A stretch of DNA of 64,000 nt from NCBI GenBank assembly GCA_021521415.1, contig JAIQDT010001660.1, forward strand, positions 359,840 through 423,839, in the 5' to 3' direction. This document shows positions 21,283 to 33,040 of this stretch, one piece after another (positions within the stretch are counted from its first letter, which is position 1; the number at the start of each line of letters is the position of its first letter). Source of the DNA: Bidens hawaiensis (lineage: Eukaryota; Streptophyta; Magnoliopsida; Asterales; Asteraceae). A program made the position numbers and the translations under genes. The notes under the pieces were generated by a model. That model was not told where the DNA came from. It made no database searches and saw only the letters and a program-made list of their open reading frames with translations.

Positions 21283-24200
21283 TTAATCAACCGACGAGGA
21301 TTTAGCCGTGTCAACGACAGCTGGCGGTTCATCCAAGCAGCTCGTGTTGTCGCTAATCACCCCACTGCTCATCAGCTTCTCAACTTCTTCCGCAGTGTAT
21401 ATGTGTATTTTCGTAACAATTCTTGCAAACTCGCTGCATAAAACATTTTGCAAACATGTTTCTAAGTTTCAACACATTATGATTCTAGAATCTAGTACTA
21501 ATGTACTATACTTACTCCCATGGATCGTCCCCGACAACCATCATGTCGTTTTCTTCATCAGTATACAGTAGTCGCCATATGCCATTTGGATTATTAAACG
21601 CGCCTTCCATGTTAAATAGCACTTCTAGCTCCATGAACAGCTCACGGTAACTCGACATTTTTAAGAGGTCGATGGCCCTTCCAACTTTGTTTCCTTGTTT
21701 GTGAACCTATATATGATCCAAAAGTTTCTAATATCTTTATTAGCATATTTGCATACATGAGTGTGTGTGCAGAACACACGGAATAAAAGAAGCCATTCAT
21801 TTTAACAATCTAATTTAAAAATAAAAGATAATGATATGATTTATTACTTTTCGTTTCGAAATTCGAAAAGAATATTGATAAATGATATATTAGTTTTGAT
21901 TTTTCATTTATACATGTAACCTACACATGTGTAGGTTAATAAAAAAACATATGAAAAAGTTAGTTTGATTTTTTTTATGAACAAATTCTACTTATGTGTC
22001 CGCCCGCCTGTACGCAGAGACCGATGCAGAACACTAAATATTGTGAGAACTTGTAGAACCAAAAACATCATTCGCCTTTTCAAAATCTTAATAAAAAAAC
22101 GATCGAAATGCAATGTTTATTCGTCTCTCTTGAAATAAAAATAAATAGATTTTGTGTAAGTATATAATCTACCGCTTGTGTAAGTCGTGTGTAGGTTATA
22201 TTACCTACACATATAATCTACACGTGTAGGTAAACGATTAAAAAGTTAAAAAAACGTATGAAGAAATAACTTTGATTATCTTTTATGTACATATACACAT
22301 TTTGTACGTAAAAGTACAAACCTTAAAAATATGAATCATCAATAAAAAAAATTTTCAAACAATTCGGATTCATTCTTTTTGTTCTCGCACTAATTTAGTA
22401 TGTATAGCATATGCATCCCTAATATATATATATATATATAAAATATATTACCTTGGTACAACTCCTCTTGTTTAAACCTTTAGCATCTAATAACTGAGCT
22501 GCTTCATTCAAGTGAAAGCCAAAGAGTTTACAACTACTCCCAATACTATCCGAAGCACCGTCATCTTTTTCACTGCTTGAATTAGGATCAATAACCGTTT
22601 TCTCAACCGGCCCACTTCCAACACAATTTGGAACTATAGGAAACCGGTTGAAGTCTGCAGGCATAACCCGAGCCGGGCCCGGGCCCAGGCCCAGATCAGG
22701 GCCCAGACTTGGTCTTACTCTCGCGTCATAAACATCAGGATTCGGAAACCCAAAGTTCCGACCACCCGCCGAACCAAGTGGATAGAACCCGGGATTCTCG
22801 GGTGTTCGGTACATGTTGAGAATATTGCAATGACTGGTACCAAGATCGGCTCGTGGTGGGGCCCACGAACCAATGTCGGTTTTACCAGTCAATGACCTCG
22901 TGGAGCAAATTTCTTGACCTTGCAAGACCTGCGGGAATCTAGTATTATTATTATTACCAGATCCCAGAAAGCCCGAGTAAAGGGTGGTGGAGAGCGGTTG
23001 ATGATGAGTATTTCTCATAAGTTCAACAAAATTTGTATTCCTCCCCATCACCATCGGCCCGTTTGAGGGGAAACCCGCGTGCATCGAGGGTTGTACCCCG
23101 AAGCTTAACGAGTTGTGCATCTTATCACGCCCGTATAGAGGTAATACATGACCTACATTTTCTTGACCTTGCAAGACCTTAGAGGATCTTATCGACTCCT
23201 CAAAGTCTACGTATCCACCACGCGCTGCAAAAAGAGTAACATAATTAAACGACCAATGTTTAAATAAATAAGTTAATTAATTGTTGCATAGTTAAATAAA
23301 TTCATACCGGCTGCAGGAGGAGTTGCATGCAGGCCTGCGCGTAGTTTCTTGAGGCGTGGGGAAGATTGAATGTTTAGTAATGGGAAAGAACCAGTAGAAA
23401 GATCGATTTCCCATGGAGAAATTTGTTCTTGATGATCATGTCCAATATCTTCATCCCACCTCACCTATTTTTGAAGCAAGAAAGCATGTAAATATGAACA
23501 CTAATCAAGATATTAAGGATTAATTTAGTATATATCATTCTAAATTTCATAATATCATGTTCGCCCGTTGTTCCGCTCTATATTAAATATAATAAAATCA
23601 CTTGTTACATTTTTTTTTCAGCGGATAAAGTAAGAAAATTATGCGCTAAGATGACTCGCAGTTATAACATTGGTTTCCTTTTCAACTTATTTAGTGAAAC
23701 AAACTGTTATTTTTTTTAGAGCGGCGACTTTCTTGTATTTGGCTACCGCAATCTCCGAATTTGGAGAGCTTCGATGCCCCACTCTGGCCAGACTATGTTT
23801 AAAAACAAACTGTTGTTAGTAACTAATTTTATTTTATTTACTATAAAATAGATAAATAGGATATTTAGGAGGTCAAATAATTATTTTATTTACTCTAATT
23901 ATATTTAAAAAAATGTATTTTTATAAAATGTTGTTCTTGATATTTCTTTATTTTCATTTCTTAAGGGGAAAATCCCATAAAATTCACTATTTTATTCAAA
24001 TGTTTCTTTAAATGAAGTTCAAAAGTTATGGCATGTACCATTAAGCATCTCCATTTTGAGTTAGCCCATTTGTAAGGATCCATATCACCTACACCGGTCA
24101 CAACTCCACTAAACCTGCATAAAAACATAATAAAACCTATCCCTAAATATTATCAACCACAGAGAAAAACAAATAAACAAATTTGTATATCATACCTTCT

Positions 24201-27037
24201 TTCAGAAGACTCATCCATACAAAATTTCATTTTGAATCTTGCACCCACAGATATCATGTTGCTCACCGCTTTCTTGTACTTTGCATACGGCACAACAAAA
24301 TCCGCTCGACTAGACCTACGATACATTTTCTGTTTATTAAAATAATTTTTTAAAACAAAAGCAATCAAAAGTTTGTTTTGCTTGATTCCGTTAGTTTTTT
24401 TTTGCCAGAATATTTACCTTGGACTGTAGAAAACATCAAAGGCACCATTGGTAGAAACTGCTTTCGCGACAGACGCAAGAGTGTCGGCATAAGACTTCAA
24501 GTTGCCCATGGTTGTATCCGGAAGAACGTTTCTTGGTCGAGTGGCTCTACGGGTTCCCAACCTTAATTCTCCTCCTTCTCCCCTAATTAGTTTTTAAATA
24601 TTTATAAATAATATGACCAAAAGAAATTATGTTATTTTTGTTCTAAGCTAAAAATAAACATGTGACTCGCACCATAAAGATACCTCAAAAAGAGAACGGC
24701 ATCCCCGGAAACAAGATTCTTTTGACTAACAAAGATGCTCCAACCTGTTGTAAGCAGATGTCGCCTCGGCTGACCTGTAAACACGTGATTCGGTCCCCAA
24801 ATCAAATAACTAACTTTTAACTTCAATCATAATTAGAAACCATAACTCAAATTACTTAACATTTAACAAGCAAAATTTACCTCTGTAAATATGCCTAAAT
24901 TTCCATTCTACCCCATGAAGATCCTTTGCAACTAGTTCTTGACTCGGCCTCTGCTGCTTATAATCCTAAATTTAACCAATATATACAATGCAGTTAATAC
25001 AAAAGTACAAATTTTGTCACATCTGCACATGGAAAAGAATCAAAATAACACAAAAGGTGGTTAAAAAAATCAAACCAAAGGTGGGAAACAGTCTTCTGCA
25101 GCTCTTCGAGGGACCGAGAATCCACCATGAGTGGATGTATCAGAAGCAGTGAGTGTCTTGCAGAACATTTGAGGTGTTGATCTTGTGGGGGTAACCCCAC
25201 CCCCCTCTTCTTCCTTTTCTTGTAATTTTTCCTAACATTTCAATAATCACAAACTTGCAAAGTTGAAATTAAATGAAGAATAAAGATAAAAAAAAAGATT
25301 TGATTTTTATAACAGCCCACAAGATTTCTTGATAATAAAAGGTAAAAGCAAAGCTTAATTAGCAGAAACAGTAAAGAAAACAAGATTACTAAAAGAGGGA
25401 ATCTTGAATTTAACTCAAAATTAGATAAAGTTACAAAGATAAATGAATAAAGATCCAAAAGACTTAATTTTTATAACAACCCACAAGATTTCTTGATAAT
25501 GAATAGTAAAAACAGATACTAATTAACAGAATTATGAAAAGAAACAAGATTATTAAAAGAGGGAATCTTGAATTAAACTCAAAACTAGAAAAAGTTCTCA
25601 AATTTACCTTTGAGGGAGGAAAAAAAAATAGTGAATAAAGATAAAAAAGAAAAAAACTTGATTTTTACAACATCCCACAAGATTTCTTGATAATAAAAGG
25701 TAAAACCAGAGACTAATTAACAAAAACATTAAAGAAAACAAGGTTATAAAAGGTGGAATCTTGAACTAAACTCAAAATTATAAAAAGTTCCCAAATTTAC
25801 CTCTGGCAGAGGAAAAAGAGTGAATAAAAATAAAAAAAGACTTAGACTTTTACAACATCCCACAAGATTTCTTGATAATAGAAGGTAAATACAGATACTA
25901 ATTAACAAAAACATTAAAGAAATCAAGGTTATAAAAGGGGGAATCTTGAATTTAACTCAAAATTAGAAAATTTTCCCTAATTTACCTCTGGCAGAGGAAA
26001 ACGAGTGAATAAAAATAAAAAAAGACTTGACTTTTACAACATCCCACAAGATTTCTTGATAATAAAAGGTAAAAACATAGAATAATTAGCAAAAACATTA
26101 AAGAAAACAAGGTTATAAAAGGTGGAATCTTGAACTAAACTCAAACTTAGAAAAAAGTTCCCTAATTTACCTCTGGCAGAGGAAAAAGAGTGAATGAAAA
26201 AAAAAAAAAAAAACTGGATTTTTACAACATCCCACAAGATTTCTTGATAATAAAAGGTAAAAACAGAGACTAATTAGCAAAAACATTAAAGAAAACAAGG
26301 TTGTAAAAGGTGGAATCTTGAACTAAACTCAAAATTATAAAAAGTTCCCAAATTTCCCTCTGGCAGAGGAAAAAGAGTGAATAAAAATAAAAAAAGACTT
26401 GATTTTTACAATATCCCACAAGATTTCTTGATAATAAAAGGTAAAAACAAAGATTAATTAACAAAAACATTAAAGAAAACAAGGTTATAAAAGGGGGATT
26501 CTTGAATGAAACTCAAAATTAGAAAAAAGTTCCCTAATTTACCTCTGGTAGTGGCAAAAGAGTGAGCTTTGTGTAGACCTCATCATTCTCCTTGTTTGCC
26601 TGTTTTCAAGAATTGGGTAAAACATGAAAAGATTCAACTAAAAGTGAAACTGAGTGAAGAAAACAACACCCAATACAAAAAAAAAAAAAAAAAGGATAAA
26701 CTTGAACAATTTAATAACAACTTACAAGCAATTGAACATCAACAATTTTGCAAAAGATCTGAGGAGGTAGTCCAAATGAAGGTACATCAATGGGTGAAGC
26801 AAGCTGTTCCAAATGGCCTTGAGGAAAATACACAACTCCATTTCCTTTGTTTGGTAGAGTGGTTAAAGGTCCAGCACAAGCATGCCAAAGCTCTATGTAA
26901 ATTGATGAAGAGTTTGCAGGCTTTAAGGATGAATTTGATGAGTTTGATGATGTTGATAGTGATGATGAATCTCCACCTCCATTTGCACAAGATTCTGCAT
27001 TCTGACCACTCACTGCATGATTCAGATCAATCTCCAT
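21283..27037 (-). CDS. ARF4: Auxin response factor 4-type transcription factor, 777 aa, 12 exons
   Basis: Nuclear B3-domain regulator that binds auxin-response elements; ARF4 acts with ARF3/ETTIN in organ polarity and phase change. Exons on the minus strand: 27037-26726, 26599-26543, 25231-25076, 24965-24881, 24774-24684, 24582-24418, 24315-24196, 24114-24039, 23464-23308, 23224-22452, 21706-21516, 21433-21283. All have GT-AG introns and exact phases, total 2334 bp. Domains: Ser/Asn-rich N-terminus and [15 protein letters not shown]3 at about 147-250 ([36 protein letters not shown]); Auxin_resp at about 275-357; a repressor-type middle region (about 407-664); C-terminal PB1 at about 665-765 with [14 protein letters not shown] and GDDPWDEF. 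The PB1 domain plus two KVLQGQE-type tasiR-ARF sites separates ARF4 from ARF3, which lacks PB1. ATG at 27037 is chosen (MEIDLNH); the codon 12 bp upstream is TTG. Length matches the family (about 790 aa). Confidence 0.96.
22421..22448. repeat. (TA)n microsatellite beside the ARF4 exon 10 donor
   Basis: TA repeats begin within a few bases of the exon 10 5' splice site (exon ends at 22452). The tract lies at the very start of the intron on the minus strand. Confidence 0.85.
22911..22931 (-). promoter_or_regulatory. tasiR-ARF target site 2 in ARF4 exon 10
   Basis: On the plus strand the site reads TTCTTGACCTTGCAAGACC followed by TG, nearly identical to the TAS3-derived tasiR-ARF itself. The mRNA is therefore almost perfectly complementary to that 21-nt siRNA. 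It encodes QVLQGQE. In land plants AGO7/miR390-triggered TAS3 siRNAs cleave ARF3 and ARF4 mRNAs at such sites. Confidence 0.93.
23160..23180 (-). promoter_or_regulatory. tasiR-ARF target site 1 in ARF4 exon 10
   Basis: The same motif (plus strand TTCTTGACCTTGCAAGACC followed by TT) encodes KVLQGQE. The two sites are about 250 bp apart in one exon, the typical paired arrangement of ARF3/ARF4 genes. Confidence 0.93.
25240..26545. repeat. Tandem array in ARF4 intron 2, about 7-8 units of roughly 186 bp
   Basis: Units are recognised by ACCTCTGGCAGAGG..., CCCACAAGATTTCTTGATAA, TTAAAGAAAACAAGGTTATAA and GGAATCTTGAA. The CCTCTGG landmark sits at 26541 (the real exon 2 end), 26356, 26169, 25984 and 25799, with a diverged form at 25606 and eroded copies near 25431 and 25250. 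Spacing is 185-193 bp. Each good copy contains, on the minus strand, the last roughly 20 nt of exon 2 and its GT donor, so the duplication unit spans the exon-intron junction. The array fills most of intron 2, and decay increases away from exon 2. Confidence 0.9.
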
Positions 27038-29957
27038 CACAAAATCCAACTACCCAAGTGATTCTTGATCCCCAAAAAATAAAAAAATAATAAAAAAAAA
27101 GTTCAGGTTTTTTCAAGATAAGAACAACCCAAGTGGTTCTTGAATCTTGATCTTTAAAGGGTACAAGAAAATTAGGGGAATGAAGTCAAATCATTTGGAA
27201 AAATGAAAAATCAAGAACCACCATGAAAAGACATGATTTTTGATGATACCCAACAAGAAAGATTGTGAAAAAAGATTATTATAATATGCATGAAAGTAGA
27301 AAAATTGGGAGGAAATCGAGAGTATGATTGCTAACCCATTATTATTAATAATATTATTATTATGTTGTTTTGGGAGTTAAAAGGGGGAGGTGTAGCAGAT
27401 GAAGGAAGGTAGACATGGACAAATGCATAGGTAGCACAGAAAAAGCCAATGTGGGTTTATGTCTTTTTAACAACACTTGTGTTCCAACCTAACAAAATCT
27501 ATGAAATTTGCAATTATTTATTACCATGTCTCATTAACAGTTTTGTAAATGTTTGCTCATCTTAGTTAAAGATTTATTCATTCAAAAATAGAATTCTGAC
27601 ATGTACTTGTATAGGACTTTAAAATCATCAAAATGTACAAGGTGATAACTTACTTTTAACAAAAATAGACAATGACCTATGAGGCTGTGTATTATACACA
27701 TCATTATATTATTTATTTTTATGTAAACACCACTTACTCTATTATTTATCATCATTTGATCTGTGCTATACTCATTATTTACCGTTAAGTCGTTATTAAG
27801 TTATTAATATTAACAACTAATTTATTATTAAAGCATACATAAGTTTAGTTAATATACAGAATAAAAAACTTATCGAATGATAAGTAGTGTCACCACCAAG
27901 TTCTTCACGCAAATTAGCGAGATCAAGTGGGTTAGCGTGGTGTTCACCGCCCACGCCATGCATGCCATCGTGGGGTCATCCCATGATCATAATGTGTGGC
28001 TTAAAGTGTTAGCTGAATCTTTGTCAACAACTAAGTACAATGAAGTCCACGAAAACAGTCAATCAAAATACGACACTAGAAAAGCTAGGGCTACGCCATA
28101 GTCCACGTCTAGAAGTGAAGGCTTATCCTTAGCCGACCGTTAAAATCGGGGGTTAAGCCTTAGCCAACCTTTTAACGTGTATTGATTTGATTGGTTGTTT
28201 TCATTGACTCAGTACTTTACATGGTTTAGCATGCCACTAATGCTTAGCCTACTTAGCTGGCGAGCTTATTTGGTGTTGCATGATTAGTTGGTTTTAAATG
28301 CCTATTTTAGTAAAGGTTGATTTTCCATGTCGATTGTGGTAAATTTTTTGGTCAACTTGTCTATTTTTGATAATTTTCTCTTTAGCTTAAACTCGGTATC
28401 TTAAACTTATTTATCTAAACAAGTAATCTGGTTATAATAAAGCTGTGTTCTTTTAACTGCTTTCATCCTTATTCTAATCAATCTAACATACTAACCTCCT
28501 TAATTTGCAATAGTTTGAACATAAACCCGTTTATTAAATAAGCTATACAAGTAGACTCAAACATCACATGTTTATAAAAACATGCTAGACTAATTAAACG
28601 AAATATCTTATTATTTAATGTCGGATTTGCATATCGTGATGAATTAGCTCCCCTAATTATATCATTAAGCACACTTTGATTTTGATTATGCTAAGCCCTT
28701 TGAAGGATTAAAAGATTATAATGATTAACATGTGGATTGATTTAAATTATTAGCTACTAACTTTCTTTTAATAGTTGCAAATATTTTTAAAAAAATTATA
28801 TCCTAAATTGTTTTGCAATTATCTATTCGAATGAAATTGATTTTGAGACAAGACACATGTATGAATCCACATATACACGCACTATATCTCAAATCAACCC
28901 ACATTGTCTATTTCTTTTGTCTACAAATTAAATGTGCACTCCAAAAACAACTTTCTTTTTCTTCTTTTATCTTCGTACTCATATTTCATTCCAATAAAAA
29001 AAATGTTTGCATCGATACAGAAGACAAATAGGCAATAAGCTGCACCGAACTTGTAAGTGAGCAAAACTCGTTTAATTATTATCTCGTGTTTAAATGAGAG
29101 TGAGTAGAGCTTGCGCCATGTTACTCAAATTATTTTAACCAAACCCTTTGTAATTTCAAAGCGCGCACTAACTTCGTTGTGGCATAATCAAAACCCTCGT
29201 ACAATTTTCATTTTTGTATCTTCGTGAATCGTGATGAAGGTTGATAAGTTTAAGAGGCTGTGATTATGAATGTCTGTATAGTAACTCGAAGGAAAGGTGT
29301 GATGCATACGTAGTGAAGGTGGGCAATGGAGGTAACGATGGGAAGTGAATGGTTGTGTGGTGTAAACAATGGCATTTGATCGGTGGTGGTTTGAAGTTTG
29401 AACAAGAAAAGGATAATATAGAAATAACATAAATAGAATACAACATAACGGGCAGGGTTTTTTTTATAGTGACGTATCCATAAAAAAAAAGTTATATGCT
29501 ATATACATAACTAAAATCCGAACGAAACCCTAGATCTTTTTACAGCAACACCCATAAATTAATTTGAGTGCAAATGTTTATGTTCCTTTTTTCTTTTTTC
29601 TGTCCCATTAATTTAAACTAAACCCTAAATTTTTAATTGAACTCAACGAGACTTGTCTTTTTTTACAACTAAATTTTAGTCTTTTTTTAGATGTCCTGGT
29701 TTTTTTTTATGAAATATGAAATTTGATACATAATTAAAACTTCGAAACTTGAAATTAAATTTGAAAGTTTAGTGATTTTAGTTGTTTTTTACTTAAATTT
29801 TAGCGATGAAATCCCGAAGTGACCTAAAAATCCTAGACTGGATTTGACATAAATCCGAAATAAGAATAAACGACCTTAATAAAAAAACCAGGCCTTACCG
29901 CTAAATAATCCTCAAAAACTTATTCCATAGAATATTCCTTGAAAAATAAAGGACCAC
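27038..29957. other. ARF4 upstream region and intergenic DNA
   Basis: 27038-27450 is the probable ARF4 5' UTR and proximal promoter, with A-rich and TTA-rich tracts around 27340-27362. Beyond it the sequence is AT-rich. Short open frames at 27877-28101 and 29188-29446 show no recognised domain. No gene is called. Confidence 0.45.
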
Positions 29958-29963
29958 CATCTA

Positions 29964-32627
29964 TGTGACATTCGTCAATTTCGGGTCTTGTTTGTATTCG
30001 TTTTTGTATTTGTTTATTATGTAAACCGACCCGATTTGTAAACCGAAGCTTATGTTATAATCAAAATGATGGATTTATGTTACAATATTGTTTCACATTT
30101 GTTGGGTCTTGAAAACATCCTATTTTTATTTATTTATTTATTTATTTATTTTGTTGTTTTGTGTTTTTTTCTTGATCCATTTTGCATGAAAACTCTTGTG
30201 TCTCACACCCATATTTGACCACCAACATTACCCTATATATACACCACCTTTCCTCTTCATTTTCCCTTGCTACAACTCCAAAAAAAAAAAAAACTCTCTC
30301 AAACATCAAAGATTCAAGATTATCTTCTTAAGTGTTCTTGAAGGATTTTGGTCTTTCATCCTAATTAGTTTATGTAGCCTTATTAATACTTGTTTATGGT
30401 TGTGCAACATATATATAATATACACCCCTTGTTTACCTTTGGTAGTTACTTCTCCGATTCCGGTCGGTGAGGTTTCGGACCCCATAAGGCAAGGCTTCAT
30501 GGAGGACTTCGTGTCCTTGATATATATACATCTATATAACTTGTTCATACATATTAATCTTGCTTATTTTAGTTTGTTGGTCATGTTTACAAGTTCCATG
30601 GTTATGGGTTTTTAAGAGTCAAGGTTATCTTCTTAAGTGTTCTTGAAGGATTTTGGTCTTTCGTCCTAATTAGTTTATGTAGCCTTATTAATACTTGTTT
30701 ATGGTTGTGCAACATATATATAATATACACCCCTTGTTTACCTTTGGTAGTTACTTCTCCGATTCCGGTCGGTGAGGTTTCGGACCCCATAAGGCAAGGC
30801 TTCATGGAGGACTTCGTGTCCTTGATATATATACATCTATATAACTTGTTCATACATATTAATCTTGCTTATTTTAGTTTGTTGGTCATGTTTACAAGTT
30901 CCATGGTTATGGGTTTTTAAGAGTCTATGCTTCGGTTTAACCGTAAATAGCTCTAAACCGTAAACCGAACTTTGTTACTAGTTTTGTTTGTTTAAACATA
31001 CTTAGTGTTAGATCTAAGTTTCTAAAATCATTTTTACAAATTCTATGGTTATGGGTTTGTAGAATCTTACCTCGGTCTTAACCCGAAACACGATCCGAAC
31101 CGAAAACCGAACTTTTGTTTAAAGACTTTATTGTTAACTTTTGGTATTTTTTTATTTGTACATTATTATACAAGTTATTTAGTGTTTGGACATGTGGAAA
31201 CCATCTATGAACTTGTTGTGAGATGGAGACCGAACCAAACCGATTCTTGCTCGTTTAAGACACACAAGTGTGTTTTTTTAGCCATCAAGACTTGTATATT
31301 TCTTTAAAAATAGTTACAAATTGATTTTTAAATATTTTCTTAAGTACTTGGAAATGTTGGATCCAACTTGATCTCATAACAAAGTTTGGACCGACAAAAC
31401 CGAACACTCGCTTAACGTGCGTTGTTAGTTCTAAAACAATGGAACTACATACTTGGTTAAGTCTTATTAAATTTTATTGAGTTATCTCATAACATTCAAT
31501 ATTTTGGAAAGTTGACTTTGGGTTTGACCAATTATCAAGACCCGAACCGACAACCCGAACACTCGATAAAAAAAACCCGTTTTAGTATATTTATTCCAAA
31601 GGGATTTGCATTCTTGCATTTTACCCACCTTATTACTTAACATAGATTGAGTAAATATTAAGGTTAGATACTTTAACCCGGTTTCGAGCAAACTTACATT
31701 TTTAAAGGGTTATTATTATAAATTCTTAAATAGTCACATTTTAAACCTTGAACTTTAATTATTTACATTTCTCAACATTTATTTTGTTTAAAGACCTTTA
31801 AGACAACCTTTCTAAATTCAAGACTTCTTTTCTTTTTAGGCATTGTGCGTTAAACTCGTCGTTCCGACAAATCTCCAAATTATCATCTTTCAAGTTTACC
31901 ACTTGAAGGTGAGTACTTCATACCCCATTTTCCATCTTTTATTTTGGGGGTGACATTTCATACTTATTCAACAAAATGCTTTATATTTGAATCTTAAACC
32001 ACAAACGTAGTTGTATACTTTACCTAAATAATTGCTCGATTTGGTGTTCTATGCTTATATGCCTATGTGTTTATCGCTTTTGGTTGGTGGAACTATAAAA
32101 TCCTAGACTATTTGGCATCCTCTTATAGCAAGGTGTCGTTAACGTAATGCAATTAACGATAACTATAAAATCCTAGACTATTTGGCATCCCCTTATAGCT
32201 AGGTGTCGCTAATGTGTTTAGCGATATCTATTTATCAAAATTACCACTTTTATTTATCGTTTCGTATGCAAGTTTTGTGGCTATCTTTATTATATACTAA
32301 TATGATTAAACTTATGAATTGCTCACCGACCTTTGTGTTGACAAACTTTATTTTATGAAATGTTGCAGGTTTGCATCTTGGTTGATTTATGATTGTGAAG
32401 AAAACGACATCAAAGACCTTAGGATATTAGTAAAAATGAACAATATCAATTTGCCATATTTTGTGATATCTTGTTTATGGTTATTTTATGAATAATTGTT
32501 ATGTGACATTTTCGATGTTGTGAAATGAAATGAGTTTATTAAATACTGTCACTTTAATTAGTGTCATGTGCTTATGGACAATCGTTACACCTCGGCATTT
32601 TCCGCCGCCTTTGGTCGGAGTGTGACA
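29964..32627 (+). repeat. Solo LTR of the gypsy family, 2664 bp, with 5-bp TSD
   Basis: Starts TGTGACATTCGTCAATTTCGGG and ends GGTCGGAGTGTGACA, the same termini as the LTR at 1473-3111. It is flanked by the perfect duplication ATCTA at 29959-29963 and 32628-32632. No internal gag-pol sequence is present, so this is a solo LTR formed by LTR-LTR recombination. It is about 1 kb longer than its relative, partly through a nearly identical 305-bp tandem duplication (30312-30616 and 30617-30921) and a roughly 70-bp duplication near 32091-32215. TATA-like CCCTATATATACACC is at about 30231-30245. Confidence 0.93.
30312..30921. repeat. Nearly identical 305-bp tandem duplication within the solo LTR
   Basis: Two adjacent copies (TTATCTTCTTAAGTGTTCTT at 30320 and 30625) differ at only a handful of positions. 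The duplication is therefore young compared with the LTR's divergence from its relative at 1473. The reading frames here are identical twins of each other and are not genes. Confidence 0.9.
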
Positions 32628-32827
32628 ATCTAGTTAAGAATCAAACAACTATCTTAAAATATATATAAAATATATATGTTGCTTTTATAAACTAAGTTTT
32701 ATAAATGGAAATTGATGCAAGTAGGTTTAATGAAGATTTTAGTAACAAGAGTTGTCAATGTTAAGTGGGGGCTTGAAGAGTTTGGCAGTGAGTGGTGGTG
32801 GGGTTAGTATTTAGTAATTAGTAGTTA

Positions 32828-33040
32828 CTAGGAAAAGTGTCCGCGCGTTACCGCGGGTACGCGTAAGTTATCTCCTCGTATTGGTTTGTAGCGTTTGGTT
32901 TGGTGTGTAATGTGCGCAAGTTATCTCCTTGTATTGGTTTGTAGAGTTTGGTGTGGTGTGTAATTGTTTATCAATGTGAGCGCGCCGATGTATGTGGATA
33001 TGGTTTGTTGGATTTTTTTTTTTGAGGTGCAAGGGGGCGT
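32828..33040 (-). mobile_element. Helitron 3' end on the minus strand
   Basis: Read on the minus strand, a GC hairpin (ACCCGCGGTAACGCGCGG) is followed by a short spacer and CTAG (32828-32831), then T: a Helitron terminus. The adjoining subterminal sequence (AAGTTATCTCCTCGTATTGG, TTTGGTGTGGTGTGTAAT) is partly duplicated at 32918-32960. It recurs at 41280-41330 and, inverted, at about 39270-39345, so several copies of one family are present. Confidence 0.6.

Noticed and set aside
25240..26545. Regularly spaced repeats, considered as a CRISPR array
   Set aside because: Units of about 186 bp are contiguous tandem copies with no unique spacers, inside a plant intron, with no cas genes. The same applies to the arrays at 46316-47372 and 60769-61850.
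26569..27090. Long plus-strand open frame over ARF4 exons 1-2
   Set aside because: It is antisense to ARF4 exon 1 and intron 1, contains poly-Lys from an A-run and has no protein family. The minus-strand exons explain the conservation.
30196..30920. Twin open frames on both strands in the solo LTR
   Set aside because: They lie wholly inside an LTR with defined ends and TSD, and the identity of the twins comes from the 305-bp duplication.
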